Under the pieces are notes generated by a model. The model worked only from the letters and a program-made list of their open reading frames with translations, was not told where the DNA came from and ran no database searches. A stretch of DNA of 23,354 nucleotides from positions 131,879 to 155,232 of the forward strand of contig DDQZ01000070.1 in assembly GCA_002343505.1 (NCBI GenBank), given 5' to 3'. Below are positions 16,886 to 23,354 of this stretch, piece by piece (the first letter of the stretch is position 1; each line of letters starts with the position of its first letter). The stretch is from Verrucomicrobiaceae bacterium UBA2429. Lineage in GTDB: Bacteria > Verrucomicrobiota > Verrucomicrobiia > Verrucomicrobiales > Verrucomicrobiaceae. A program made the position numbers and the translations under genes.

Positions 16886-17196
16886 GGCGGCGGCAAGGTT
16901 GACAATGTATTTACGCGACATGCTACACGCCAGGAAGGCGCACGGACGGTCAAGGTTGGAAACAAAAACGACACAGACTCCGCCAACCCAGCCAGGATCA
17001 TGCCAGCATCAAGCGCTGTAATTCTGGTAATTCCGACAGATGACGAAGGTTGAAAAACCGGCCGCAACTTTGCTCCCAACACTTTCCGATGCCTGCAAAG
17101 TCGCTCCCCAACCCCGCGTTTGCCTCCGCCCGTTTTTTTTCGCGCCTGTTTTTTCCATTCCCAGACACACGCCGACCTCGCAGCGGCAGCCAACCC
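16886..17196. other. Non-coding divergent region between the giant protein and sulfatase genes
   Basis: These 311 bp hold no convincing gene. They must contain the promoters of both divergent genes. Seen here are the alternative upstream ATG (16921) of the giant protein, a 9-bp-period direct repeat at 17018-17033, and pyrimidine-rich tracts with T runs around 17131-17157. No strong sigma-70 promoter could be picked for either direction. Confidence 0.5.
17018..17033. repeat. Direct repeat gtaattc-tg-gtaattc
   Basis: Two identical heptamers, gtaattc, lie at 17018-17024 and 17027-17033 (GAATTAC on the other strand). They are AT-rich against a GC-rich background, within the divergent regulatory region. 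This may be a transcription-factor site or chance. Confidence 0.25.
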
Positions 17197-18744
17197 ATGA
17201 AAACCCCATTCCTTTTCCTCCTCCTCGCGCTCGCCCTAACCGCGCGCGCCGCCGACAAGCCGAATTTCATCTTCATCCTGTGCGACGACCTCGGCTACGG
17301 CGATGTGGGCTGCCTGAACCCCGAGGGAAAAATCCCCACGCCCAACATGGACCGACTGGCGCGCGAGGGCGTCATCTTCACCGACGCGCACACCTCCTCG
17401 TCCGTCTGCACACCCACGCGCTACGGTGTCATGACGGGCCGCTACAACTGGCGCAGCAAACTGCAAAAAGCCGTGCTCGGCGGCCTGAGTCCGCGCCTCA
17501 TCGAGCAGGGGCGCATGACCGTGGCCTCCATGCTCCAGGGCCAGGGCTACCACACCGCCTGCATCGGCAAATGGCACCTCGGCATGGACTGGGCGCTGCA
17601 CCCCGGCAAGACCGTCAGCGAACTGACCATCGAAAGCCGCGAGCAGGCCTTCAGCGCCGACTTCACCCGGCCCGCCACCAACGGCCCCAACGCCGTCGGA
17701 TTTGACCACTACTTCGGCATCAGCGCCTCCCTCGACATGGTGCCCTACTGCTTCATCGAAAACGACCGCGTCACCGCCCAGCCCACCGAGGACCGCGGCC
17801 TGCCCATGTTCCACGGCGAGGACAAAGAACGAAACTCCCGCCAAGGACCCGCCGCCCCCGGCTTCACCGGCTACGAAGTCCTCCCCACCCTCACCGATAA
17901 AACGGTGGCCTACATCGGCGAAAAAGCCGCCGACGCCAAAGCCGGCAAACCCTTCTTCATCTACCTGCCCTACGCCAGCCCGCACACCCCCATCCTGCCG
18001 AACGAGCGCTGGCGCGGCAAAAGCGGACTCAACTCCTACGGCGACTTCGTCATGGAGCAGGACCACGAGATCGGCCGCATCTTAAAAGCCCTCGACGACC
18101 ACGGCCTCACCGAAAACACCCTCATCGTCTTCACCAGTGACAACGGCTGCTCCCCCCAGGCGCGCTACGACGAGCTGCTCGCCAAAGGCCACAACCCCAG
18201 CGGCAAATTCCGCGGCCACAAAGCCGACATCTACGAAGGCGGCCACCGCGTGCCCTTCATCGTGCGCTGGCCCGCCCAGGTGAAAGGCGGCCAGACCACA
18301 GCCCAGCTCACCTGCCTCACCGACTTCACCGCCACCGCCGCCGAGATCCTCGGCGTCAAGCTCCCGGACACCGCCGCCGAAGACAGCTACAGCTTCCTGC
18401 CCGCCCTCACCGGCGCCGCCAGCGCCAGCCCCGTCCGCCGCAGCGTCATCCACCACAGCATCGGCGGCTACTTCGCCATCCGTGAGGGCAAATGGAAGCT
18501 CGCCCTCTGCCCCGGCTCCGGCGGCTGGAGCGAACCCCGCCCCGGCAAGGAGCCCAGGGACGCCCCGCCCGTGCAGCTCTTCGACCTCGAGGCCGACATC
18601 GGCGAGACAAACAACGTCGCCGCCGCCAACGAGGACATCGTCAAATGCCTCCAAATGAAGCTGGAGGAAATCGTCGCCAACGGCCGCAGCACCCCCGGCG
18701 CCCGCCAGAAAAACGCCGTCCCCGTGGACATCTGGAAAAAGTGA
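17197..18744 (+). CDS. Secreted type I sulfatase (formylglycine-dependent, arylsulfatase family)
   Basis: This 515-residue protein starts at the ATG at 17197, chosen because it gives a clean signal peptide (MKTPFLFLLLALALTARA, cleavage near residue 19) directly before the sulfatase domain. Metal ligands appear as CDDLGYGD (29-36). The sulfatase signature SSSVCTPTRYG (68-77) contains the C-x-P-x-R motif with Cys71, which is converted to formylglycine. GKWHLG (124-129), SPHTP (261-265), TSDNG (313-317) and HKADIYEGGHRVP (341-353) supply the other active-site residues. The enzyme hydrolyses sulfate esters, probably on sulfated polysaccharide, in the periplasm or outside the cell. Which glycan cannot be told. 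A formylglycine-generating or anaerobic sulfatase-maturing enzyme must be encoded elsewhere. It is the only gene of its unit; the REP-containing terminator begins within 130 bp of its stop. Confidence 0.96.
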   Translation: MKTPFLFLLLALALTARAADKPNFIFILCDDLGYGDVGCLNPEGKIPTPNMDRLAREGVIFTDAHTSSSVCTPTRYGVMTGRYNWRSKLQKAVLGGLSPRLIEQGRMTVASMLQGQGYHTACIGKWHLGMDWALHPGKTVSELTIESREQAFSADFTRPATNGPNAVGFDHYFGISASLDMVPYCFIENDRVTAQPTEDRGLPMFHGEDKERNSRQGPAAPGFTGYEVLPTLTDKTVAYIGEKAADAKAGKPFFIYLPYASPHTPILPNERWRGKSGLNSYGDFVMEQDHEIGRILKALDDHGLTENTLIVFTSDNGCSPQARYDELLAKGHNPSGKFRGHKADIYEGGHRVPFIVRWPAQVKGGQTTAQLTCLTDFTATAAEILGVKLPDTAAEDSYSFLPALTGAASASPVRRSVIHHSIGGYFAIREGKWKLALCPGSGGWSEPRPGKEPRDAPPVQLFDLEADIGETNNVAAANEDIVKCLQMKLEEIVANGRSTPGARQKNAVPVDIWKK

Positions 18745-18768
18745 GTGCCTCCGGCGCACCGCACCGCC

Positions 18769-18904
18769 GTAGGCCGGGTGTGCCCGGCGCTATGGGTATG
18801 CTTTCGCCAATCCGTTCCCCCGCCGGACCGCCCGGCTCTTGGCGTGCGGCTCCCACTCCAAACAAGCGCAAAAGCCGGGCGGGCTAAAGCCACACCCGGC
18901 CTAC
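18769..18904. repeat. REP/BIME-like palindromic element, left copy (136 bp)
   Basis: The element is bounded by perfect 14-bp inverted repeats, gtaggccgggtgtg (18769-18782) and cacacccggcctac (18891-18904). Inside is a second inverted pair, ccgcccggct (18828-18837) and agccgggcgg (18873-18882). A short hairpin, gccggg-tgtg-cccggc, lies at 18773-18788, and a REP-type foldback at 18874-18900. The left 76 nt match the right copy at 74 positions and the last 32 nt match exactly; the centre of about 28 nt differs. Confidence 0.9.
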
Positions 18905-18925
18905 GCGCCGCCGCCCGGCTTTTTT
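18870..18925 (+). terminator. Sulfatase terminator built on a REP arm
   Basis: aaaagccgggcgg (18870-18882) pairs perfectly over 13 bp with ccgcccggctttt (18911-18923), followed by more T. The 28-nt loop contains the end of the left REP element. The left arm can instead pair with ccgcccggct at 18828-18837 inside the REP element, giving mutually exclusive foldings. Confidence 0.65.
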
Positions 18926-19014
18926 GTGCGCGGACGCCCAATCACGACTTGCATCCGCCGGGACATCCAACATCACTCCCCTTCTTCCTCCCAGAACCGC
19001 GACCGCCGCCCGTC

Positions 19015-19737
19015 ATGACCTGGAATATTCCCTCCGTCATCCCTCTGCCGGAAAATTTCACAGGCTTTGATCCATCGTCAGCGATTCCGCCGGAAAATTT
19101 CACCAGCTACGAGCGCCATCTGCCGCACTGGCGGATACCGGGCGCATGCTATTTCACCACCTTCCGTCTGCGCGACTCCATCCCAAAAGCCGTTCTGGAA
19201 AAAATGCGCCGCGAAGATCTGGAATGGAAGCAGCGCCTGGCAAAACCCTCCGCACAGCAGGGAGGCATGCCGTCACCCGTGGAATTCCAGGCTTGGCAGG
19301 AATTCAAACGCGCCCGCCTGCGCAAATTGGAACTCCTTCTCGACGAAGGACGTGGCGAGTGTCTTCTGCGCGTGCCCGCATACCGCGAAACCGTCGAGAA
19401 AGCCTTGCGGCACTTCGAAGGAGATCGCCACGAAATGCTGGCCTGGACCGTCATGCCCAACCATGTGCACGCGCTTTTGCGACCGCTTCATGAGCACCTC
19501 CTGGAAGACTTGTGCGGTTCCTGGAAATGGTTCACGGCCAGCAAGATTCAAGCAGCCTTGCAGCGCGCCGGCCCACTCTGGCAGGAGGAAAACTTCGACC
19601 GCATCATCCGGGATGCCGCGCATTATGAGAAAGCCGTCCGCTACATCGCCAACAACCCCGTGAAAGCAAACCTGCCCCCGGGCCAGGCTTCCGCGGGCTT
19701 TTGCCAAAGCATCCGCGCCGCCAATGGCTGGCCGTAG
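19015..19737 (+). CDS. REP-associated tyrosine transposase (RAYT, IS200-like Y1/HUH family)
   Basis: This 240-residue protein starts at the ATG at 19015; in-frame codons further upstream are only a translation of the REP element. The family entry motif HLPHWRIPGACYFTTFRL lies at 35-52. The HUH metal-binding motif appears as VMPNHVHALL (His150 and His152). A candidate catalytic tyrosine is Tyr210 in VRYIANNPVKANL. The block WQEENFDRIIRD (189-200) is typical of this RAYT group. Such enzymes cut and rejoin single-stranded REP DNA and are thought to spread REP elements. Both flanks are REP copies, and the TAG stop lies inside the first bases of the right copy (gTAGgcc). The N-terminus carries an extra repeat of the PENFT peptide not expected in the core family. 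The gene appears intact. Confidence 0.93.
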   Translation: MTWNIPSVIPLPENFTGFDPSSAIPPENFTSYERHLPHWRIPGACYFTTFRLRDSIPKAVLEKMRREDLEWKQRLAKPSAQQGGMPSPVEFQAWQEFKRARLRKLELLLDEGRGECLLRVPAYRETVEKALRHFEGDRHEMLAWTVMPNHVHALLRPLHEHLLEDLCGSWKWFTASKIQAALQRAGPLWQEENFDRIIRDAAHYEKAVRYIANNPVKANLPPGQASAGFCQSIRAANGWP

Positions 19738-19868
19738 GCCGGGTGTGTCCGGCGCTATGGGCATGCTTTCGCCAATCCGTTCCCCCGCCGGACCGCCCGG
19801 CTCTTGGCGCGGGAATCTCGCACCCAACGCGCGCATAGCCGGGCGGGCTAAAGCCACACCCGGCCTAC
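19734..19868. repeat. REP/BIME-like palindromic element, right copy (135 bp)
   Basis: It carries the same 14-bp terminal inverted repeats as the left copy, at 19734-19747 and 19855-19868, and the same inner pair (ccgcccggct / agccgggcgg). It is in direct orientation relative to the left copy. Its second to fourth bases form the TAG stop codon of the transposase gene. Two substitutions separate its left 76 nt from the other copy. Confidence 0.9.
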
Positions 19869-19942
19869 CGGCAGCCGCGAAAAACTCGCGCGCATCCACA
19901 AAATCCTGGCATCACTGAGCCAATCCTGTTTGGAATGCGTTC

Positions 19943-20065
19943 ATGACCCGGCAAGCCTTTACCAACCGCATATCCAGTTTCCTGGACATGGAAACCGAGC
20001 TGGAGATTCCGCCCATCCAACCCTTTCTGGATTTGAAACTGCGGGACGACAAAATCTTCAGATAA
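19943..20065 (+). CDS. Small orphan reading frame or 3' gene remnant (40 residues)
   Basis: The ATG at 19943 opens 40 codons ending in TAA at 20063. The peptide begins MTRQAFTNRI and ends LKLRDDKIFR. It is not recognised. About 70 percent of third positions are G or C by hand count, and the mixed, globular-looking composition reads more like the C-terminus of a real protein than like noise. The frame stays open upstream only to a TGA at 19916-19918. It sits between the right REP copy and the next gene, so it may be the tail of a gene disrupted when the REP/RAYT unit arrived. No Shine-Dalgarno sequence is present. Confidence 0.3.
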   Translation: MTRQAFTNRISSFLDMETELEIPPIQPFLDLKLRDDKIFR

Positions 20066-20089
20066 AAAAACTGACGTAGCCCTCCCACC

Positions 20090-20629
20090 ATGTCCCCCGT
20101 CGGCCACAGCATCACCGGGCTCGCGCTTGCCGCGCTGGCGCTGCCGGTGGCGGGGAAGGCACCGCGCCTGTGGCTGGGCGGCGCGGCCTTCATCGCCCTC
20201 GCCAATTTGCCGGACTGGCCGCTGCCGGGGTGGGGGCATGACCGGTATGAGATCAGCCACAGCCTCTTCGTGAATCTGGCCCTCATCACCACGGGCGCGC
20301 TCGTCTGGCGCGCCGTGCCCGCGCTGCGCCGGGCCCTGCCCGCGCGCCTCATCCTCCTGGCCGCCTGCGCCTGGCTCAGCCACCTGCTGCTCGACTCCTT
20401 CTACAATCACGGCATCGGCCTCGGCATCGGCTGGCCCCTCCTTGAATACCGCCTCAACCTGCCCGTGCCCTTCTTCCGCATCGTGGACACCAGCCTGCCG
20501 CTCTGGAACCCGCGGAATCTCAGCGTCTTCGCCATTGAGCTGCTTGCTTATTCGCCCATGCTCGCACTCGCACTTTGGCACCGCCGCGGATGGCGCCGGC
20601 CGGCGGCATCAGGGGAGCGCGCAGCTTGA
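20090..20629 (+). CDS. YdjM/DUF457-type membrane-bound putative metal-dependent hydrolase
   Basis: This 179-residue protein has four to five predicted membrane segments (about 8-22, 28-42, 58-74, 86-102, 146-163). Polar residues typical of the LexA-regulated YdjM family lie at the membrane edges: GHSITG with His6, LPDW with Asp42, HDRYEISHS with His50, Asp51 and His57, and SHLLLD with His98 and Asp102. These are the presumed metal ligands. The family is annotated as an inner-membrane metal-dependent hydrolase, but its substrate is not established. The gene starts 24 bp after the small orphan frame and converges on the voltage-sensor-like gene with a 35-bp gap and no clear terminator between them. 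The family assignment rests on motif pattern only. Confidence 0.78.
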   Translation: MSPVGHSITGLALAALALPVAGKAPRLWLGGAAFIALANLPDWPLPGWGHDRYEISHSLFVNLALITTGALVWRAVPALRRALPARLILLAACAWLSHLLLDSFYNHGIGLGIGWPLLEYRLNLPVPFFRIVDTSLPLWNPRNLSVFAIELLAYSPMLALALWHRRGWRRPAASGERAA

Positions 20630-20664
20630 CATGCCTTGAGTCATCGGCAGCGATTTCAATACCT

Positions 20665-21549
20665 TCATTCCCTGCCCTTGAGCAGCGCCAGCTTTTCCTT
20701 CAGCCGGTCCACCTCCGCCTCCAACTCGCGAATTTTCTTTTCCAACACGGCTCGGTATTTCTCAGGGTTTCTCTCCTGCAGCCGCTCGATGAGATTGAAC
20801 AGCAGGGCGGTGCGCCACACGCGCATCCACAGGCCGCGCAGGCGGTAGGCACGCAGCAGCTTCCCCGCCTTGAACATGCGCGCGAAACGAAACAGGCGCA
20901 GGAACCGCAGAAAGGCCACCAGCGGCAGCAGGATGATGAGCAGGTTCACCCAATGGCGCAGGCAGTAGGCCGCCTTTTCCGGCGTGGCGGACACCATCCA
21001 GATGAACTCCGCCGCGAAGCCCAGCCAGATCAGGCTCGTCAGATAATGCACCGCCTCCGCCAGACGCGGATGATTGTCCAGAGTCTCGCCAAAGCCCAGC
21101 TCGGCCACCAGCACTGGCACCACCAGCAGCGTCAGCACGATCATCGGGATGGCCAGCCGCCGCTCCAGCTTCAGGGTCGTGCCTGGACCAGCCGGCTGCC
21201 AGCCAAAGCGCGGCACCCAGAGCCAGCCGGGCGGAGTGCTCGTGGCCAGCGTCATGCGCAGCGGCGGCGCGGCGCACACGATCAGCAGCCTTTTGATCCG
21301 CGCGCTCCATGCGTCCGGCGCGGAAAAAAGCCCCAGCACAGCCTCCAGGCCGATGACGCCCCACAGCGCGAGCATCGCGCGCGTGAACCAGGCATTGGCC
21401 AGAAGCCCCTCCCGCAAAGCCTCGCCGCTGTCCCCGTGCGGAAGCAGCACGCTGAGCTGGGCCGTGAACAGCAGCGCGACTCCCGCCATCAGCGTGTGTC
21501 GCGGGCCGCCTTGTGCGGGCGGTTTTTCTGCGGGTGTGGCCGGGCTCAT
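20665..21549 (-). CDS. Pore-less voltage-sensor-like membrane protein with C-terminal coiled coil
   Basis: This 294-residue protein starts at the ATG at 21549; in-frame codons upstream are Arg-rich and unlike a membrane-protein N-terminus. Two N-terminal hydrophobic segments (about 19-37 and 57-77) precede a unit resembling a voltage-sensor domain: S1 about 131-152, S2 about 166-187 with Glu181 in FAAEF, a short S3 NLLIILLPL (202-210), and S4. S4 has basic residues at strict three-residue spacing: Arg215, 218, 221, 224, Lys227, Lys230, Arg233. No K+ selectivity filter or S5-S6 pore follows. Instead the chain ends in a coiled coil, with hydrophobic heptad positions Leu269, Ile273, Leu276, Val280, Leu283, Leu287 and Leu290. 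The architecture recalls voltage-gated proton channels (voltage sensor plus coiled coil), but homology is not shown and the usual S3 Asp is absent. Function is unknown; it is divergent from valS. Confidence 0.75.
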   Translation of the reverse strand: MSPATPAEKPPAQGGPRHTLMAGVALLFTAQLSVLLPHGDSGEALREGLLANAWFTRAMLALWGVIGLEAVLGLFSAPDAWSARIKRLLIVCAAPPLRMTLATSTPPGWLWVPRFGWQPAGPGTTLKLERRLAIPMIVLTLLVVPVLVAELGFGETLDNHPRLAEAVHYLTSLIWLGFAAEFIWMVSATPEKAAYCLRHWVNLLIILLPLVAFLRFLRLFRFARMFKAGKLLRAYRLRGLWMRVWRTALLFNLIERLQERNPEKYRAVLEKKIRELEAEVDRLKEKLALLKGRE

Positions 21550-21653
21550 GACGGCTGCCTTTGTGGCATGTTTTCTCCTCCGGCGCAAGATGGCAGGATG
21601 CGTCCTCCCCGGCATTGCAAAACGCGCGCCCGCCCCCATCTTGGCGGCCCTTT

Positions 21654-23354
21654 ATGCCCGAACTCGACAAAACCTACACGCCAGCCGAGGTCGAAGCCCG
21701 CTGGTATCAGCGCTGGCTCGACGACAAGTGCTTTGAAGCCGATCCCGCCCGCGTCAGCGAGAAGCGCCCGGCTTATTCCATCGTCATCCCGCCGCCGAAC
21801 GTCACGGGCATCCTCACGCTCGGCCATGTGCTGAACAACACCATCCAGGACATCCTCGCCCGCCGCGCCCGCATGCTGGGGAAGGAAGTCCTCTGGCTGC
21901 CCGGCACCGACCACGCCGGCATCGCCACGCAAAACGTCGTCGAAAAGACGCTCAAAAAGCAGGGCGTCATCAAGCACCGCGACGATCTGGGCCGCGAGGG
22001 CCTCGTCGCGAAGATCTGGGAGTGGAAGGAGAAGCACGGCGGCATCATCATCGAGCAGCTCAAGAAACTCGGCGCCTCCTGCGACTGGAGCCGCGAGCGC
22101 TTCACCTTTGACGACGACTACAACGCCTGCGTCATGCGCGTGTTCGTCGATCTCTACAAAAAGGGTCTCATCTACCGTGGCAAGCGCATGGTGAACTGGT
22201 GCCCGTCCTCCCTCACCGCGCTCAGCGATGAGGAGGTCGTCATGAAGGCGCAAAACGCCATCATGTATCATTTCAAAGTCGAAGTCGTCGAAGAGCCCGG
22301 CACCTGGCTCACTATCGCCACCACGCGTCCGGAGGTCATCCCGGGCGACCAGGCCATCGCCGTGAATCCGAAGGACGAGCGCTATGCGCATCTTATCGGC
22401 AAACATGTGCGCCGTCCGCTGCCGGTGGAGAATCAAGAGCTGATCCCGATCATCGCCGATGAGCATGTCGATTTCACCTTCGGCACCGGCGTGCTGAAAG
22501 TCACGCCTGCGCATGACAAGGCCGACTTTGAAATCGCGCAGCGTCACAACCTGCCCGCGGTCGATGTCATGCATCCGAACGGCGTGCTCAACGAGCTCGC
22601 TGGCAAAGCCCTCGCCGGCATGGAGCGCTTCGCCGCCCGCAAACGCGCCGCCGAGCTGCTCGCGGAAATCGGCAGCCTCGTCAAAGAGGAGCCGTATCAG
22701 AACAACCTCGGCTACTCCGAGCGTGCCGATGTGCCCATCGAGAGCCGCTTGAGCGAGCAGTGGTTCCTCAAATACCCGAGCGTGAAGGAAAGCCAGGCCG
22801 TCGTGGCCAACGGCGAGATGAAATTCCACCCCGACCGCTGGGCGAAGGTCTATGACCACTGGATGACCGGCCTCCAAGATTGGTGCATCAGCCGCCAGGT
22901 CTGGTGGGGGCATCGCATTCCGGTGTGGCGTAAAATAAGCCCGACTGGGATTGGATCAGCCTATGTCGATGTTTCGGATCTTTTGTCGCTTCCTGATGAC
23001 TTGCGCTTCATCGGCAAGGATTCGCCTGAATTGGGTATCACCATTGATGGCAAAGCTGTGTCGTCCGACGCGAAGTGGCTAATGGAGGAATCACTTCGTC
23101 TTTTCGATACTCATAAAGATGATGATCGTGAAATTCAGATGTCTATCTGCACCACAGATGAGCGATTGATCCAGCGAATGGAAGCCCAAGGCTGGGAACA
23201 AGACCCCGACGTCCTCGACACTTGGTTCAGCTCCTGGCTGTGGCCGTTTGCGACGATGGGATGGCCGGAAAAGACCTCCACGTTGAAGGCCTTCTACCCG
23301 ACGACCGATCTCGTCACGGGGCCGGACATCATCTTCTTCTGGGTCGCGCGCATG
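21654..23354 (+). CDS. valS: Valyl-tRNA synthetase, 3' partial (runs off the right edge)
   Basis: 567 codons are open from the ATG at 21654 to the window end. The family is clear: IPPPNVTGILTLGHVLNNT (45-63) contains the class I HIGH-type motif as T-L-G-H. WLPGTDHAGIATQNVVEK (81-98) follows. The editing (CP1) domain spans about 200-350 with IATTRPEVIPGD (221-232) and GTGVLKVTPAHDKADFE (277-293). The catalytic fold resumes with LQDWCISRQVWWGHRIPVW (407-425) and DVLDTWFSSWLWPFATMGWP (519-538). The enzyme charges tRNA-Val and hydrolyses mischarged Thr-tRNA. Between residues 426 and 517 lies an unusually long insert without zinc-ribbon cysteines and with much lower GC than the rest. The KMSKS motif and anticodon-binding domain lie outside the window. 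No Shine-Dalgarno sequence is evident. Confidence 0.97.
   Translation, partial: MPELDKTYTPAEVEARWYQRWLDDKCFEADPARVSEKRPAYSIVIPPPNVTGILTLGHVLNNTIQDILARRARMLGKEVLWLPGTDHAGIATQNVVEKTLKKQGVIKHRDDLGREGLVAKIWEWKEKHGGIIIEQLKKLGASCDWSRERFTFDDDYNACVMRVFVDLYKKGLIYRGKRMVNWCPSSLTALSDEEVVMKAQNAIMYHFKVEVVEEPGTWLTIATTRPEVIPGDQAIAVNPKDERYAHLIGKHVRRPLPVENQELIPIIADEHVDFTFGTGVLKVTPAHDKADFEIAQRHNLPAVDVMHPNGVLNELAGKALAGMERFAARKRAAELLAEIGSLVKEEPYQNNLGYSERADVPIESRLSEQWFLKYPSVKESQAVVANGEMKFHPDRWAKVYDHWMTGLQDWCISRQVWWGHRIPVWRKISPTGIGSAYVDVSDLLSLPDDLRFIGKDSPELGITIDGKAVSSDAKWLMEESLRLFDTHKDDDREIQMSICTTDERLIQRMEAQGWEQDPDVLDTWFSSWLWPFATMGWPEKTSTLKAFYPTTDLVTGPDIIFFWVARM

Larger units (their letters stand above)
18769..19868 (+). 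mobile_element. REP/RAYT unit (REPtron-like): transposase gene between two direct-oriented REP elements
   Basis: A Y1 transposase gene (19015-19737) is framed by two nearly identical palindromic elements at 18769-18904 and 19734-19868, both in the same orientation. This is the known arrangement of REP-associated tyrosine transposases with their cognate REPs. No flanking target duplication was found. Whether the unit moves as a whole is unknown. Confidence 0.8.

Noticed and set aside
18745..19014. N-terminal extension of the transposase frame upstream of 19015
   Set aside because: The frame is open, but these 90 codons only translate the palindromic REP element and its flank. The family domain begins after the ATG at 19015.
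18769..19868. CRISPR-like or insertion-sequence interpretation of the paired repeats
   Set aside because: There are only two copies 965 bp apart, with internal palindromes and a RAYT between them. There is no regular spacer array, and the repeats are direct rather than terminal inverted, which fits REP elements and not a classical insertion sequence.
21546..22913. Minus-strand open frame of 455 codons opposite valS
   Set aside because: It is a shadow of the valyl-tRNA synthetase frame, which is open from 21654 to the edge with unmistakable motifs.

Overview
The window is GC-rich bacterial chromosomal DNA. It most likely comes from the Verrucomicrobiota, of the Prosthecobacter/Verrucomicrobium type. 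The evidence is indirect: tandem Tat-exported Gfo/Idh/MocA oxidoreductases, a secreted sulfatase, a giant secreted protein mixing autotransporter-type beta repeats with Ig-like domains, a REP-associated transposase, and genes mostly without recognisable Shine-Dalgarno sequences. No rRNA, tRNA, CRISPR array or phage region was seen. The taxonomic call is inference.

Layout. At 1-1213 is the 3' part of a CrtC/AttH-type lipocalin-like protein whose start lies beyond the left edge. At 1379-4356 are two separately terminated, Tat-exported Gfo/Idh/MocA oxidoreductases. At 4461-8506 are a RapA-type Swi2/Snf2 ATPase (minus) and, divergently, a sarcosine-oxidase-like flavoprotein (plus). A perfect bidirectional hairpin at 8505-8536 separates the flavoprotein from a 2774-residue secreted protein on the minus strand (8561-16885). 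That protein carries an internal duplication of about 600 residues. A 311-bp non-coding region follows, then a secreted type I sulfatase (17197-18744).

At 18769-19868 is a REP/RAYT unit. A Y1 (HUH) transposase gene sits between two nearly identical palindromic elements of about 135 bp in direct orientation. The downstream element supplies the transposase stop codon, and an arm of the upstream element forms the sulfatase terminator. After a small orphan reading frame come a YdjM/DUF457-type membrane protein (20090-20629) and, convergently, a membrane protein with a textbook voltage-sensor S4 helix and a C-terminal coiled coil but no pore domain (20665-21549). The window ends inside valS (21654 to the edge), which carries a low-GC in-frame insert in its catalytic domain.

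How the genes fit together. The oxidoreductases and the sulfatase suit periplasmic processing of sugars or sulfated glycans, and the giant protein suits a surface or extracellular role. Apart from that theme, the genes look like independent transcription units, most with their own terminators or opposing orientations. The most noteworthy items are the pore-less voltage-sensor protein, the REP/RAYT unit with its terminator coupling, the duplicated giant protein with an unassigned C-terminal region, and the valyl-tRNA synthetase insert.
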